NCBI GenBank assembly: GCA_025451875.1
Contig: JANWJQ010000048.1
Coordinates: 1-41,836 of the forward strand
From: Rhizomicrobium sp.
GTDB taxonomy: Bacteria > Pseudomonadota > Alphaproteobacteria > Micropepsales > Micropepsaceae
Length of the DNA: 41,836 bases
Direction: 5' to 3'
Position 1 is the first letter of the stretch. Each line of letters starts with the position of its first letter. The translations under genes and the position numbers were made by a program. Positions 26,105 to 34,882 of the stretch are shown here, piece by piece. The notes below the pieces were generated by a model. It made no database searches and had not been told where the DNA came from. It saw only the letters and a program-made list of their open reading frames with translations.

Positions 26105-27265
26105 ATGAACGTGCGGTCCGCGGAAATCCCGCGCTTTGCGAATATCGAACAGGCGATCGAGAAGACGAAGCCGGGTGAACCGCTTTACGTCATCCATCCG
26201 TCAAAGTTCGGCGAAGCGGCAAAGCGTTTCCTCGACAACTTCCCGGGCGATACGCTGTACGCGATCAAAGCCAATCCGCACCCCCATGTGCTGGATCAGG
26301 TGTGGGCCAGCGGCATCCGTCATTTCGACACCGCCTCGCTGCCGGAAATCGAACTGGTGAAGGACCGCTTCCCGGACGCGATCTGCCACTTCATGGCGCC
26401 GGTTCGCGCGCCGGGCACGGCGAAGATCGCATTCGAGAAATACGGCGTGACCGACTATGTGGTCGATTGCGACTACGAGCTCGACAAGCTTCTTGCCGAA
26501 ACCAAGAATTCCAGGAAGCTCCGCATCTTCGTGCGCATCGCCACGCCGCTGGGCGGCGCACTGCTGGAACTGTCCAGCAAGTTCGGCTGCACGCCGGAAG
26601 AGGCGTCGAAGCTTTTGAGACGGGTGAAAGACAGCGGCGCACAGCCTTGCATCACCTTCCATGTCGGTTCGCAATGCCTGTCGCCCTTCTCCTATGCACA
26701 GGCGGTGGAGATGGCGCGCCGCACGGCGGAAAAGGCCGGCGTCGAGATCGCGGCGCTGGATGTCGGCGGCGGGTTCCCCGGCCCTTACAACAACAACGAC
26801 GTGCCGCCCTATCACTGGTATTTCGATTCCATCAAGGAAGCGCTGGCGACAATGCCAAAGCCGATCCCGGTAATCTGCGAACCGGGCCGCGCGCTGATCG
26901 CGGAAGGCATGTCGCTCGTGACGCAGGTGATCCTGCGCAAGGGCGACTCGCTTTATCTGAACGACGGCGTTTACGGCAGCTTTGACGAACTCACCTTGCC
27001 GGGCTGGAACGCGGATTATTTCCACCGCGTGATCAGCCTCGATGCCAAGGGCAAGGTTTCGGAGAAACCGCAGGGCCACAAGGCGTTCCGCATCTATGGC
27101 CCGACCTGCGACAGCCTCGATGTTCTGCCGCGCCCATTGTCGTTGCCGGAGGATATCGGCCCCGGCGACTTCATCGTGTTCGAGTCCATCGGCGCCTATT
27201 CGGTGGCCGTGCGCACGAATTTCAACGGCTTTTTCCCCGATAATTGGGTGATTGCCGGGAACTGA
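26105..27265 (+). CDS. Type III PLP-dependent decarboxylase (ornithine decarboxylase-like)
   Basis: A 386-residue fold-type III decarboxylase. The PLP-binding Lys55 lies in TLYAIKANPHPHVL, the strand motif HVGSQ stacks on the cofactor, GGGFPGPY binds the phosphate, EPGRALIAEG follows, and Cys335 of GPTCDSLDVL is the active-site Cys. The second EYGS-type element appears as a YGSFDEL stretch. The family decarboxylates ornithine (or lysine) to putrescine (cadaverine) for polyamine synthesis in the cytoplasm. Alphaproteobacterial enzymes of this length are often ornithine decarboxylases, but substrate is not certain. The frame is open from 26090 (TTG); the ATG at 26105 is chosen. The DUF2336-like gene starts 62 bases downstream. 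Confidence 0.92.
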   Translation: MNVRSAEIPRFANIEQAIEKTKPGEPLYVIHPSKFGEAAKRFLDNFPGDTLYAIKANPHPHVLDQVWASGIRHFDTASLPEIELVKDRFPDAICHFMAPVRAPGTAKIAFEKYGVTDYVVDCDYELDKLLAETKNSRKLRIFVRIATPLGGALLELSSKFGCTPEEASKLLRRVKDSGAQPCITFHVGSQCLSPFSYAQAVEMARRTAEKAGVEIAALDVGGGFPGPYNNNDVPPYHWYFDSIKEALATMPKPIPVICEPGRALIAEGMSLVTQVILRKGDSLYLNDGVYGSFDELTLPGWNADYFHRVISLDAKGKVSEKPQGHKAFRIYGPTCDSLDVLPRPLSLPEDIGPGDFIVFESIGAYSVAVRTNFNGFFPDNWVIAGN

Positions 27266-27327
27266 CATGGGTTCAGTTGGGGTTCCCCAACCAAACCTTA
27301 ACGGCTTGGGCGTTGAATCGGCGCCCG

Positions 27328-27984
27328 ATGACCGAAGCCAAGCAACGCCTCACGCACCTCATCGAACTGGCGACGACCAACGCGCCGGAGAACCGCCGCA
27401 TGCTCGCGGTGGAGTTGTGCGATCTGTTGCTCGACTGGCCGGCGCATTACCCGGCGCCCATGCGCGAGCCGTTCGAGGCGCTCCTGGAAAAGATCGTGCG
27501 CATGATCGACGCGGACACGCGCCGCGCGCTGGCCGAAAAGTTGGGCGCGCGCGAAGAAACACCGCTGCCGCTGCTCAACGAATTCTATTTCGACGCCCCT
27601 GCCGAAACCCAGGACGCCATCGTGCTGCGCAATGCGCTGCTGGAAGACGGCACGCAGCCGCAAATTCCCGGCGCCGATGAAAAGGCCATCGTTTCGGCTG
27701 CGCGCAACACCGCCAATGGCGAGTTCACCGCTTCCTTCGCAAGGATGCTGGGCATCGAACCGGCAACCGCCGAGCGCATCCTGCACGACCATTCTGGCCG
27801 CGCGCTCGCCATCGCCTGCAAGGGCGCGCATCTGACCCGCGCCACCTTCTCCGCCCTTGCCCTCATCACCGAAACCGCGAGCGGCGCAGCGGATACGCGC
27901 GAAAGACTTTCCAGCTTCGACTCGGTGCCACTCACCGGTGCGGAACGTCTGCTCGAATTCTGGCGCATGCACCGCGCCGCCTGA
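27328..27984 (+). CDS. DUF2336-like protein
   Basis: A 218-residue, mostly helical cytoplasmic protein. It resembles the alphaproteobacterial DUF2336 group: HEAT-like helices such as MLAVELCDLLLDWPAHYPAPM, and MREPFEALLEKIVRMIDADTRRALAEKL, then a C-terminal helix pair ending LEFWRMHRAA. Other DUF2336 members have been linked to stress or cell-cycle regulation without a clear mechanism; nothing more can be said here. The frame is open from 27244, overlapping the decarboxylase, but the ATG at 27328 is the natural start. A hairpin follows at 27993. Confidence 0.75.
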   Translation: MTEAKQRLTHLIELATTNAPENRRMLAVELCDLLLDWPAHYPAPMREPFEALLEKIVRMIDADTRRALAEKLGAREETPLPLLNEFYFDAPAETQDAIVLRNALLEDGTQPQIPGADEKAIVSAARNTANGEFTASFARMLGIEPATAERILHDHSGRALAIACKGAHLTRATFSALALITETASGAADTRERLSSFDSVPLTGAERLLEFWRMHRAA

Positions 27985-27992
27985 GCATGTTA

Positions 27993-28009
27993 GGCTCCGC
28001 GCCGGAGCC
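27993..28009 (+). terminator. GC-rich hairpin after the DUF2336-like gene
   Basis: GGCTCCG and CGGAGCC form a perfect 7-base stem with loop CGC, nine bases past the stop codon. Only TT follows, so termination strength is doubtful. Confidence 0.45.
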
Positions 28010-28025
28010 TTGATGCGAGCCGAAT

Positions 28026-28286
28026 ATGCCTGAAGACGATTTGGTGGTCATTCCGCTGCCGACGCTGGACAATTCCGTAACCTATGCGACCGCGCGATTG
28101 ATCGAAGAGAACGGGCGGCCCTTCGCGGAAGCCATCGCGGCGATCCCCAACACACGATTCGCGCCGCCGAAAAAGGTTTCGCTGTCACCACATAGCCTCA
28201 CCCGGATCAAACCGGGTTCACCAGGACGGCCATCGCTTTATCTTTACGAAGGCATGATCCTGCCGCCGCCGATAACGCACCAGTGA
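28026..28286 (+). CDS. Hypothetical 86-aa protein
   Basis: An 86-residue acidic-to-basic protein beginning MPEDDLVVIPLPTLDNSVTY and ending LYLYEGMILPPPITHQ. It has no signal peptide, membrane segment or recognisable domain. The regular codon use and the gap filled between two genes support it being real, but the family is unknown to me. The last third is rich in Pro, Gly and Ser. It lies just after the hairpin at 27993 and directly before the repeat element at 28290. Confidence 0.55.
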   Translation: MPEDDLVVIPLPTLDNSVTYATARLIEENGRPFAEAIAAIPNTRFAPPKKVSLSPHSLTRIKPGSPGRPSLYLYEGMILPPPITHQ

Positions 28287-28289
28287 ATT

Positions 28290-28425
28290 CTCCTCCCCCG
28301 TTTACGGGGGAGGAGACGCGAAGCGTCGGAAGGGGATTCGGAGGGGATGGCGCAGTTAGGACAATTGCCCCCTCCGCTTCGTTCGCAAGCGCTCACTCAG
28401 CACCTCCCCCGCTTCGCAGGGGAGG
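28290..28425. repeat. CTCCCC-type intergenic hairpin repeat
   Basis: The left end is a perfect 12-base palindrome arm pair, CTCCTCCCCCGT (28290-28301) and ACGGGGGAGGAG (28304-28315). The right end has CCTCCCC (28403-28409) and GGGGAGG (28419-28425). Between lie further GGAAGGGG, GGAGGGG and CCCCTCC blocks and GCGAAGC/GCTTCG words, so the two ends are imperfect inverted copies. This form resembles dispersed intergenic repeats of GC-rich alphaproteobacteria. It lies between convergent genes and can also terminate both. Confidence 0.75.
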
Positions 28426-28429
28426 AACA

Positions 28430-29998
28430 TCATTCCGCGTGAACGTCGTGGCGTTCGCGGGTTTTCGCGAATTTGAGCTTGGTCAGCTTGTCGGACACAT
28501 AGCCCAGCTCCCAGGATGACTTTGCGAGGAAAACCGGCGCGCCGTCGCGATCCGTCGCCATCTGGTTGCGGTAGGTGGTGATGAGCTTGTCCAACTCGGC
28601 CTCGTCGCCGGTCACCCAACGCGCGGTGTCGTAGGGCGAAGCTTCCAGATCGACGTCCAGATCGTATTCTGCGTTGAGGCGCGACTTCAGCACCTCAAGC
28701 TGCAACTGCCCCACAACGCCGACAATCCATTGCGCGCCGAGCATGGGCTTGAACACCTGCGTCACGCCCTCTTCCGCCAGACTCTCTAGAGCGCGCGTGA
28801 GATGCTTCTGCTTCATCGGATCGGCGAGGCGCACACGGCGCAGGATCTCCGGCGCGAAGTTCGGGATGCCGGTGAACACGACGTCGCCGCTTTCGCTCAG
28901 CGTATCGCCCACGCGCAGTACGCCGTGATTGGGAATGCCGATGATGTCGCCGGGCCATGCCTCATCCACCGTCTCGCGCTCCTGCGCGAAGAACAGGATG
29001 GGATTGTGGATGCCGATGGACTTGCCGGTGCCCGATTGCTTCAGCTTCATGCCGCGGCGGAATTTGCCCGAGGCCAGCCGCAGGAAGGCCACGCGGTCGC
29101 GATGGTTCGGGTCCATATTTGCCTGGACCTTGAACACGAAGCCGGTGACTTCGTTGTCCGACGGTTTGATCTCCTTGCCCTTCGCCGTTTGCGCGCGCGG
29201 CGGCGGCGCGTTCTCGGCAAGCCCCTTGATGAGATCTTTCACGCCGAAATTCTTCAGCGCCGATCCGAAATAGACCGGTGTGAGATGGCCTTCGTGATAG
29301 CTGGCGGCCTCGAAACGCGGCAGTCCCGCGCGCGCCAGTTCCACCTCTTCCTCGAACTTGCCGCGAATGTCGTCGGGCAGCATCGCCAGCATGGCGTTGG
29401 CGCCAATACGCTCGTCCTTCCCAAAGACGGAGAAATCGTCGGCATAGAGGTCGTACGTACCTTTGAAGTTCTGCCCCATGCCCGCTGGCCAATTCACGGG
29501 CGCGCATTCCAGTTGCAGCTGATCGGCGATCTCGTCCAGCAGTTCCAGCGGATCGCGGGCTTCGCGGTCCATCTTGTTGATGAATGTCATGATCGGGATG
29601 TCGCGCAACCGGCATACTTCAAACAGCTTGCGCGTTTGCGCCTCGATGCCTTTCGCCGCATCGATCACCATGACCGCGCTGTCGGCGGCGGTGAGCGTGC
29701 GATAGGTGTCTTCGGAGAAATCTTCGTGGCCCGGCGTGTCGAGCAGGTTGAACACCGCGCCGCCATATTCGAACGTCATCACCGCGCTGGTGACGGAGAT
29801 GCCGCGCTCCTGCTCGATCTTCATCCAGTCGGACTTGGCGCGCCGCGCCTCGCCGCGCGCCTTCACCGCGCCCGCAGCCCGGATCGCGCCGCCGAGCAGT
29901 AGAAGGTGCTCGGTCAGCGTGGTTTTGCCGGCGTCCGGATGCGAAATGATCGCGAAAGTGCGGCGCCGGGCGGCTTCGCTGGCAGGGGTCTGGGACAT
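28430..29998 (-). CDS. prfC: Peptide chain release factor 3
   Basis: A 522-residue translational GTPase that recycles RF1 and RF2 from the ribosome after peptide release. GTPase motifs are G1 SHPDAGKTTL, the switch I region with RGISVTSAVM, G3 DTPGHEDFSEDTYR and G4 NKMD. The RF3-specific EF-Tu-like domain II and C-terminal domain follow (GAQWIVGVVGQLQLEVLKSRL). Length matches the family. The frame is open to 30370, but ATG 29998 starts the conserved MSQTP...RRTFAIISHP end. It is a single gene on the minus strand, and its stop lies directly beside the hairpin repeat at 28290-28425. Confidence 0.96.
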   Translation of the reverse strand: MSQTPASEAARRRTFAIISHPDAGKTTLTEHLLLLGGAIRAAGAVKARGEARRAKSDWMKIEQERGISVTSAVMTFEYGGAVFNLLDTPGHEDFSEDTYRTLTAADSAVMVIDAAKGIEAQTRKLFEVCRLRDIPIMTFINKMDREARDPLELLDEIADQLQLECAPVNWPAGMGQNFKGTYDLYADDFSVFGKDERIGANAMLAMLPDDIRGKFEEEVELARAGLPRFEAASYHEGHLTPVYFGSALKNFGVKDLIKGLAENAPPPRAQTAKGKEIKPSDNEVTGFVFKVQANMDPNHRDRVAFLRLASGKFRRGMKLKQSGTGKSIGIHNPILFFAQERETVDEAWPGDIIGIPNHGVLRVGDTLSESGDVVFTGIPNFAPEILRRVRLADPMKQKHLTRALESLAEEGVTQVFKPMLGAQWIVGVVGQLQLEVLKSRLNAEYDLDVDLEASPYDTARWVTGDEAELDKLITTYRNQMATDRDGAPVFLAKSSWELGYVSDKLTKLKFAKTRERHDVHAE

Positions 29999-30100
29999 GG
30001 CGGCGGGGAGTAGCAGGGCGCAAAGACCCACGCAATCGGGCTTTTTAGACGTTGGGCGGATTTGACGGTAGGCTCCCAGCCAACCATCGGGGGGTGGATC

Positions 30101-30739
30101 ATGAAAATTACCGCAATATGCATGGCCGTTCTCGCAGCGTTGCTTTTCGCGCCGCAAGCGATGAGTGCGGCCAAGGCGCCAGATCGTGTCGGGCCTTTCC
30201 TCAACTTCTGCGTCAAGCATCACCAGGACTGCATGACCAGTCTTGTGGTCGACGAGATCGCGACGAACCTCGGCGGCAATTCCGGCCAGTGCGATATTCC
30301 CCGGGGCGTCGAGACCGACGCCGGCAACGCGCAGGTTCTCGATTGGCTGAAAGCGCACCCGGAAAGCCATGCTCTGCCGCTACACGACGGCATGCAGGCC
30401 GCGATGAAAAGCATATGGAATTGCGCGGCGGCAGTGAAAACCGGCATGACGTCAATGGGTACGCCGGACACGATCGGGCCATTCCTCGTCTTCTGCGAAG
30501 ACAAGCATCACTACGCCAAATGCGCGAGCGAAATCGTGGGCGACAACATGGCGGTTTATGCCGGAACCCAAGGGCTGAACGACAGCGCGAAAGGCCATTG
30601 CCCATCGCCCGATGGCATCGACACGCCGGAACTGACCCGGAAAATCCTGGGATGGCTTCACGAGCACCCCGAACTGAACGATCAGGACACCGAGACATCC
30701 GTCTGGGCCGCAGGCGACTCCCTCTGGCCGTGTCATTGA
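30101..30739 (+). CDS. Secreted protein with two tandem Rap1a/Tai-like repeats
   Basis: A 212-residue protein with a signal peptide (residues 1-22, ...QAMSA-AK). The mature part is an internal duplication. Repeat 1 (about residues 27-108) and repeat 2 (about 120-212) share the order D-x-(V/I)GPFL-x-FC, a second Cys, a third Cys followed by P-x-G-(V/I), a WL-x-x-HPE motif (WLKAHPE and WLHEHPE) and a closing W-x-C. This Cys and HPE layout recalls Rap1a/Tai-type immunity proteins and related small periplasmic proteins, but no toxin gene is near, so an immunity role is not established. The first usable ATG is 30101; the frame is open from 30062. Six conserved Cys suggest disulfides in the periplasm. 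Confidence 0.78.
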   Translation: MKITAICMAVLAALLFAPQAMSAAKAPDRVGPFLNFCVKHHQDCMTSLVVDEIATNLGGNSGQCDIPRGVETDAGNAQVLDWLKAHPESHALPLHDGMQAAMKSIWNCAAAVKTGMTSMGTPDTIGPFLVFCEDKHHYAKCASEIVGDNMAVYAGTQGLNDSAKGHCPSPDGIDTPELTRKILGWLHEHPELNDQDTETSVWAAGDSLWPCH

Positions 30740-30759
30740 GGGGAAAATAACGGCCCGGA

Positions 30760-31095
30760 TTACACCACCGGCTCGTCCACGAAAGCCCGGCCTTCGCGAT
30801 CTTCGATCTCCACGATCCAGAGGTCGGGATCAAACTTGATCTGCTTCTCGAACCAGGCGGCGGCTTTCTCCTCGTCTACCGCATCGCCGAGCGGTTTCAC
30901 CCAGACAAGCTCGCCCTCGCCGCGCCGCGCCTGCGACAGCACTGTCGTGGTGCCGTCGAGCTTGGAAACCTTCAGGAAGATCGCACCCGCTTCCTCCACG
31001 CCTTTGCGCAAGACATAGGCCTGCGCCCCCGCCACCTCCGCGCGGCGGATGAGCGCTCTGACGAATATTCCGGCTTTGAGGCGGGGCTCGGTCAC
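30760..31095 (-). CDS. DUF1491 family protein
   Basis: A 111-residue protein matching the alphaproteobacterial DUF1491 family: RLKAGIFVRALIRRAEVAGA, a central GAIFLKV strand, GEGELVWVKPLG, and a C-terminal FDPDLWIVEIEDREGRAFV. Function unknown. Its start overlaps the stop of the upstream histidine kinase gene by four bases (ATGA), so the two are translated together, which may link it to that kinase or be fortuitous. Confidence 0.9.
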   Translation of the reverse strand: MTEPRLKAGIFVRALIRRAEVAGAQAYVLRKGVEEAGAIFLKVSKLDGTTTVLSQARRGEGELVWVKPLGDAVDEEKAAAWFEKQIKFDPDLWIVEIEDREGRAFVDEPVV

Positions 31096-32834
31096 GCCGC
31101 AGCGTTGCGAGCGCGGGCTTCGACGTCAAGGCGCACAGGCGCCGTGGCGATACGCTCACCGCTGGCGCTGAGCGCGGCATAGGGGAGGAACACACGCACC
31201 GTCGTGCCCTCGCCCAGCTTGGATTCGATCTTCGCTTCACCGCCATGCATCGCACTGATGGCTTTCACCAGCGCCAGGCCAAGGCCGGTGCCTTCCTGCG
31301 TGCGGGTGTGCGCGCCTTCCACCTGCTCGAAGGGCCGGCCAAGACGTTTCACATCCTCCGGCGAAATGCCCATGCCGGTGTCGCTGACGGCGATCTCGAT
31401 GCCGTTGGCGCGGCGCATGGCGAGCACGCGCACTTCGCCGCCGCGCGGCGTGAACTTCACGCCGTTGCTGAGCAGGTTCATGACGATCTGCTTCACCGCG
31501 CGTTTGTCGGCGAAGATGGTGTGTGCGTCCGCCGCGATGCCGAGTTTCAGCACCACGCCCTTGCGGTCGGCCTGCAGCTTGACGAACTGCCCAGCCTGAT
31601 CGGCGACTTCGACCAGATCAAATGCTTCTTCGGTGAGATCGAACTTGCCGGCCTCGATCTTGGACATGTCGAGAATGCCGTTGATCAGCGCCAGAAGATG
31701 GCTGCCGCTCTCGTTGATGAGACGCGCATATTCGAGATAGCGCGGCGAACCGACGGGGCCGAACATCTCGTGCGTCATCACTTCGGAGAAGCCGATGACG
31801 GCGTTGAGCGGCGTGCGCAGCTCATGGCTCATATTGGCAAGGAAGTGCGACTTCGCGCGGTTTGCGTCTTCTGCCGCATCGCGCGCGTCGATCAGTTCGC
31901 GCTCATGCGCCTTGCGCTCGGAGATATCGCGCGTAACGGCCACGATGTCGGCCGCGGCGCCGTCTACCGGCGCCGCCGGGCGGCAGCGCATTTCGGTCCA
32001 AACATAGGTGCCGTCGGCGCGCTTGAGGCGAACCTCGGCGGCGGCGGCGCGGCCGAAATAGCTCGCCTCGACAAACGCGGCCTGCATGACCTTCAGATCA
32101 TCGGCATGGACCAGAACGGACGGCGCGAGGCCCAGCAGCTGATCGGGCGCGCGGCCCAGAATGGTTTGCGCTGCGGGGCTGGCGAAGCGGATGCGGCCGT
32201 CGGCGGTGTGGCGCGTGATGAGGTCCATCGCGTTGTCCGCGAGGAAGCGATACATCGCGGCGCCTTCGGCAGCGGCATGATCGGCAGCACGCTGGCGGTC
32301 CTGCGTGGCGATGGCGATCAGCGCCGACTGCACCACCGCGGCCAGAATGGAGATCGCATAGAAGCCCCAACCCGGCGCCAGCAGGCGCGATGCGGGAAGT
32401 TCGCCCAGCGCCTGCAACAGCGCGACCATCATGAGCGCGACAGCCGCGGCGGCGCCGGCTTCCCAAACGGTGCGGCGTCCACCCGCCAGTGCGGCTTCCG
32501 CCGGCACGAGCGCGAACCACACCAGCAGCGGCGATGCCATGCCGCCGGTGATGGCGACGAGATAGCCGATCAGCGCGGCAAAGCTCGAAAGCGAAATGGA
32601 TTCCAGCGCACCGAGGCTGAGCGGCGTAAAGCCAAGCAATGCCACGACGGCCGGGAGCAGCAATCCGCCGATGGCGATCCATTCGGCGGGGTCTGGTTGG
32701 CCAATGATGGCGACAAACCCGGCCGCCAGCAGAACGCCCACACCGGCCTTGGCCGCCTGGACGACCATGAACCGACGGCGCTGGGCAGCGGCCTCCGCTC
32801 CCTCCATCGTTTCGATCGTTTCAGTTACGGCCAT
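31092..32834 (-). CDS. Membrane PAS-domain sensor histidine kinase
   Basis: A 580-residue kinase. About five to six membrane segments fill residues 25-185, a PAS domain lies around 190-315 (ITRHTADGRIRFASPAAQTILGR, ...TYVWTEMRCRPAAP...VTRDISERK), then HisKA with the phosphoacceptor His337 in NMSHELRTPLNAVIGFS, then HATPase with N-box NLLSNGVKFTPRGG, G1 DTGMGIS and G2 EGTGLGLALVK. No receiver domain is attached. The layout is that of the PleC/DivJ-like alphaproteobacterial kinases, though it is not assigned to one. The ATG is at 32834, and a TTAACC half-site lies right there. It is coupled to the DUF1491 gene and divergent from a second kinase at 33065. Confidence 0.93.
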   Translation of the reverse strand: MAVTETIETMEGAEAAAQRRRFMVVQAAKAGVGVLLAAGFVAIIGQPDPAEWIAIGGLLLPAVVALLGFTPLSLGALESISLSSFAALIGYLVAITGGMASPLLVWFALVPAEAALAGGRRTVWEAGAAAAVALMMVALLQALGELPASRLLAPGWGFYAISILAAVVQSALIAIATQDRQRAADHAAAEGAAMYRFLADNAMDLITRHTADGRIRFASPAAQTILGRAPDQLLGLAPSVLVHADDLKVMQAAFVEASYFGRAAAAEVRLKRADGTYVWTEMRCRPAAPVDGAAADIVAVTRDISERKAHERELIDARDAAEDANRAKSHFLANMSHELRTPLNAVIGFSEVMTHEMFGPVGSPRYLEYARLINESGSHLLALINGILDMSKIEAGKFDLTEEAFDLVEVADQAGQFVKLQADRKGVVLKLGIAADAHTIFADKRAVKQIVMNLLSNGVKFTPRGGEVRVLAMRRANGIEIAVSDTGMGISPEDVKRLGRPFEQVEGAHTRTQEGTGLGLALVKAISAMHGGEAKIESKLGEGTTVRVFLPYAALSASGERIATAPVRLDVEARARNAAA

Positions 32835-32889
32835 TAACCTCGGGCTCTGTTCTCGCGCGAATCCCCGTGCACAATCTGGATCGTCAAGC

Positions 32890-32969
32890 TTAATGAAACT
32901 TGAACGCTCCCGAACTTCGTTCGTTAATTTGCAACGCTTGTGGCGGGGAACCGTTTATCGCTTCTTAAC
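32890..32969. promoter_or_regulatory. Two CtrA-like boxes between divergent histidine kinases
   Basis: TTAA-N7-TGAAC (32890-32905) and TTTA-N7-TTAAC (32954-32969) each differ by one base from the CtrA consensus TTAA-N7-TTAAC. They lie in the 230-base intergenic region shared by the two kinase genes. Chance is not excluded because the region is AT-rich. Confidence 0.35.
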
Positions 32970-33064
32970 AATGATGGCGTGATTCCGGCCGCTCACCTAT
33001 TGGCGCAAGGAATCAGCAAGCCCCTTTTGCCAGACTGCGCCCAACAAAAGCTGGGGTTTCTGGG

Positions 33065-34672
33065 GTGATTTCGGTGGCACGCGCACAAAGCGCGATCCAG
33101 AGCGAATTGGATTTGTCGCCGGATGTGCTGCGGGCGCTCGATTGCCTGCGCGTGGCGGTGACGTTGTTCGATGCGTCGGAACGACTCACCTATTGCAGCC
33201 AGCACTTCAACTACCTCTTCCGCGCCCTGCCGAATCGCGAATCGCTGCTCGGGCACACTTACGAAGAACTGATTCGGATGGAGCTTGCCTGCGGCGAGAC
33301 TTCGCCCGACGGCGCGCAGGACGCGGAAGCCTATATCGCCTACCGCCGCGCGCAGCTGCGCGCCGGGGAATACGCGCCGCGCGATGTCGAACTCACCGAT
33401 GGCCGCATTGTTGAGGTGAAGGCCCGCCAGACGCCGGAAGGCGGCTGGATCGTGCTGTGGAGCGACGCGACCCATGCGCGCCACCTTCTGCGCCGGCTGG
33501 AGACCGCCGTCGATCTTTCCGCCGATGCCTTCGCCTTCTGGGATAGCGGCGACCGCCTTATCCTGTGCAGCGCCCTGTTCGTGGAGATCCACGGCTATCA
33601 TTCACAGGATCAGATGCTGGGACGGGAATTCGGCGACATCGTCACCGCCGCCGTGCGCCGCGACCGGTTCAAGATCGAAGACGATGTCGAAGACTGGATC
33701 GCGCGCCGCATCGATACGCATGGCGCTCCTGCTGGCGCGCTGACGCTGACCACGCAGTCCGGCACCTCTTATCTGGTGCGTGACCGCGCCACGCGCGATG
33801 GCGGTCGCGCCACCGTGTTTACTGATGTTACCGAGCGCCACCGCGTCGAACGCGCGCTGGCCGAACAGAACGCGGCTTTGGATCGCACCAGCAAGGCGCT
33901 GAAGAACTCCGAATTCGAAACCCGCCGCCAGGCGAAATATCTCTCCGACCTCACGCGCCGGTTGGGCGCGGCGGAAGCTGAAGCGGATACGGCCAAGACC
34001 GCGCTGATGCGCACGATGAGCCATGAGCTGAAGACACCGCTCAACGCCATTCTCGGTTTCTCGGATCTGCTGCGCATGTCGGCGGATCGCTTCTCCCCGG
34101 AGCAGATTTCCGAATATGCCGGGCTGATCCACATGGCGGGCGGCAATCTGCTCAAGCTGATCAATCAGATTCTCGATCTGACGAAAATCGCCGCGAACCG
34201 TTTTCCCCTGCGCCGTCGTGCGCTGCCTGCCGGTGGCGCGTTGTGGGCTGCGGCTGACGCGCACATGGGGCGCGCGACAGAGAAGAACATCACGATCGAA
34301 ATCGCCGATTGCGAAGCCGACCTTCTGGTGGACGCCGACGAAAATGCGCTGAACGGCATGATCGGCCAACTCATCGAAAATGCCGTGACCTTCACGCAGG
34401 ACGGCGGCAAGGTTTGTGTGAGCGCTGCCCGCGATGGCGGCGCCATTCGCTTCACGGTTGCCGATAACGGCCCAGGCGTCGCGCCGGAAGACCTGCAACG
34501 CATCCAGCAACCGTTCGAACAGGTGGGCCGCGGCATCACAGATCACACGCAGGGCACGGGTCTTGGTCTTCCGCTGGCGCAAGGGCTTGCGGAACTTCAC
34601 GGCGGCAAGCTGACAATCGCGAGCGTGCCGGGGGAAGGATTCACGGCGTTATTGGATATTCCCGCCGCCTGA
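33065..34672 (+). CDS. PAS-PAS sensor histidine kinase, soluble
   Basis: A 535-residue kinase without membrane segments. Two PAS-like domains come first (about residues 20-140, LDCLRVAVTLFDASERLTYCSQHFN, and 145-265, DAFAFWDSGDRLILCSALF), then a coiled-coil linker, then HisKA with His320 in TMSHELKTPLNAILGFS, and HATPase with QLIENAVTFTQDGG, DNGPGVAP and GTGLGLPLAQG. The N-box form is degenerate (E-N-A-V-T). It has no receiver. The GTG at 33065 is chosen as the first usable start, with GTG 33074 as an alternative. The divergent layout with the other kinase suggests shared regulation. Signal and partner regulator are unknown. Confidence 0.9.
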   Translation: MISVARAQSAIQSELDLSPDVLRALDCLRVAVTLFDASERLTYCSQHFNYLFRALPNRESLLGHTYEELIRMELACGETSPDGAQDAEAYIAYRRAQLRAGEYAPRDVELTDGRIVEVKARQTPEGGWIVLWSDATHARHLLRRLETAVDLSADAFAFWDSGDRLILCSALFVEIHGYHSQDQMLGREFGDIVTAAVRRDRFKIEDDVEDWIARRIDTHGAPAGALTLTTQSGTSYLVRDRATRDGGRATVFTDVTERHRVERALAEQNAALDRTSKALKNSEFETRRQAKYLSDLTRRLGAAEAEADTAKTALMRTMSHELKTPLNAILGFSDLLRMSADRFSPEQISEYAGLIHMAGGNLLKLINQILDLTKIAANRFPLRRRALPAGGALWAAADAHMGRATEKNITIEIADCEADLLVDADENALNGMIGQLIENAVTFTQDGGKVCVSAARDGGAIRFTVADNGPGVAPEDLQRIQQPFEQVGRGITDHTQGTGLGLPLAQGLAELHGGKLTIASVPGEGFTALLDIPAA

Positions 34673-34779
34673 TGTCCCCTTTTGGGACAAATTTATAAAA
34701 GTTGAATCGAAGAAACCGAAAACTCGATTCTGTTTTAAATCGAGATCACACGGATTAAGAAAAACTCTATTATCTTCGA

Positions 34780-34808
34780 TTGGCACAACACTCTGGTTAG
34801 ATTAAACT
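34780..34808 (+). promoter_or_regulatory. Sigma70-like promoter for the DUF5330-like gene
   Basis: TTGGCA (34780-34785), a 17-base spacer and TAAACT (34803-34808), in an AT-rich intergenic region. Inverted repeats upstream (CTCGAT/ATCGAG at 34723-34728 and 34739-34744; GAATCGA/TCGATTC at 34714-34720 and 34724-34730) could be an operator. Confidence 0.5.
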
Positions 34809-34882
34809 TTAGCGATTGGTTTCAGTGCGCAGCAGCATGGCACCAACCATGCTCCCCCGCGTTGGGTGAGCGAGGGTATGAC

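Noticed and set aside
31245..32837. 530-residue plus-strand ORF over the histidine kinase
   Set aside because: Antisense shadow; no motifs, while the minus strand has full HisKA and HATPase motifs.
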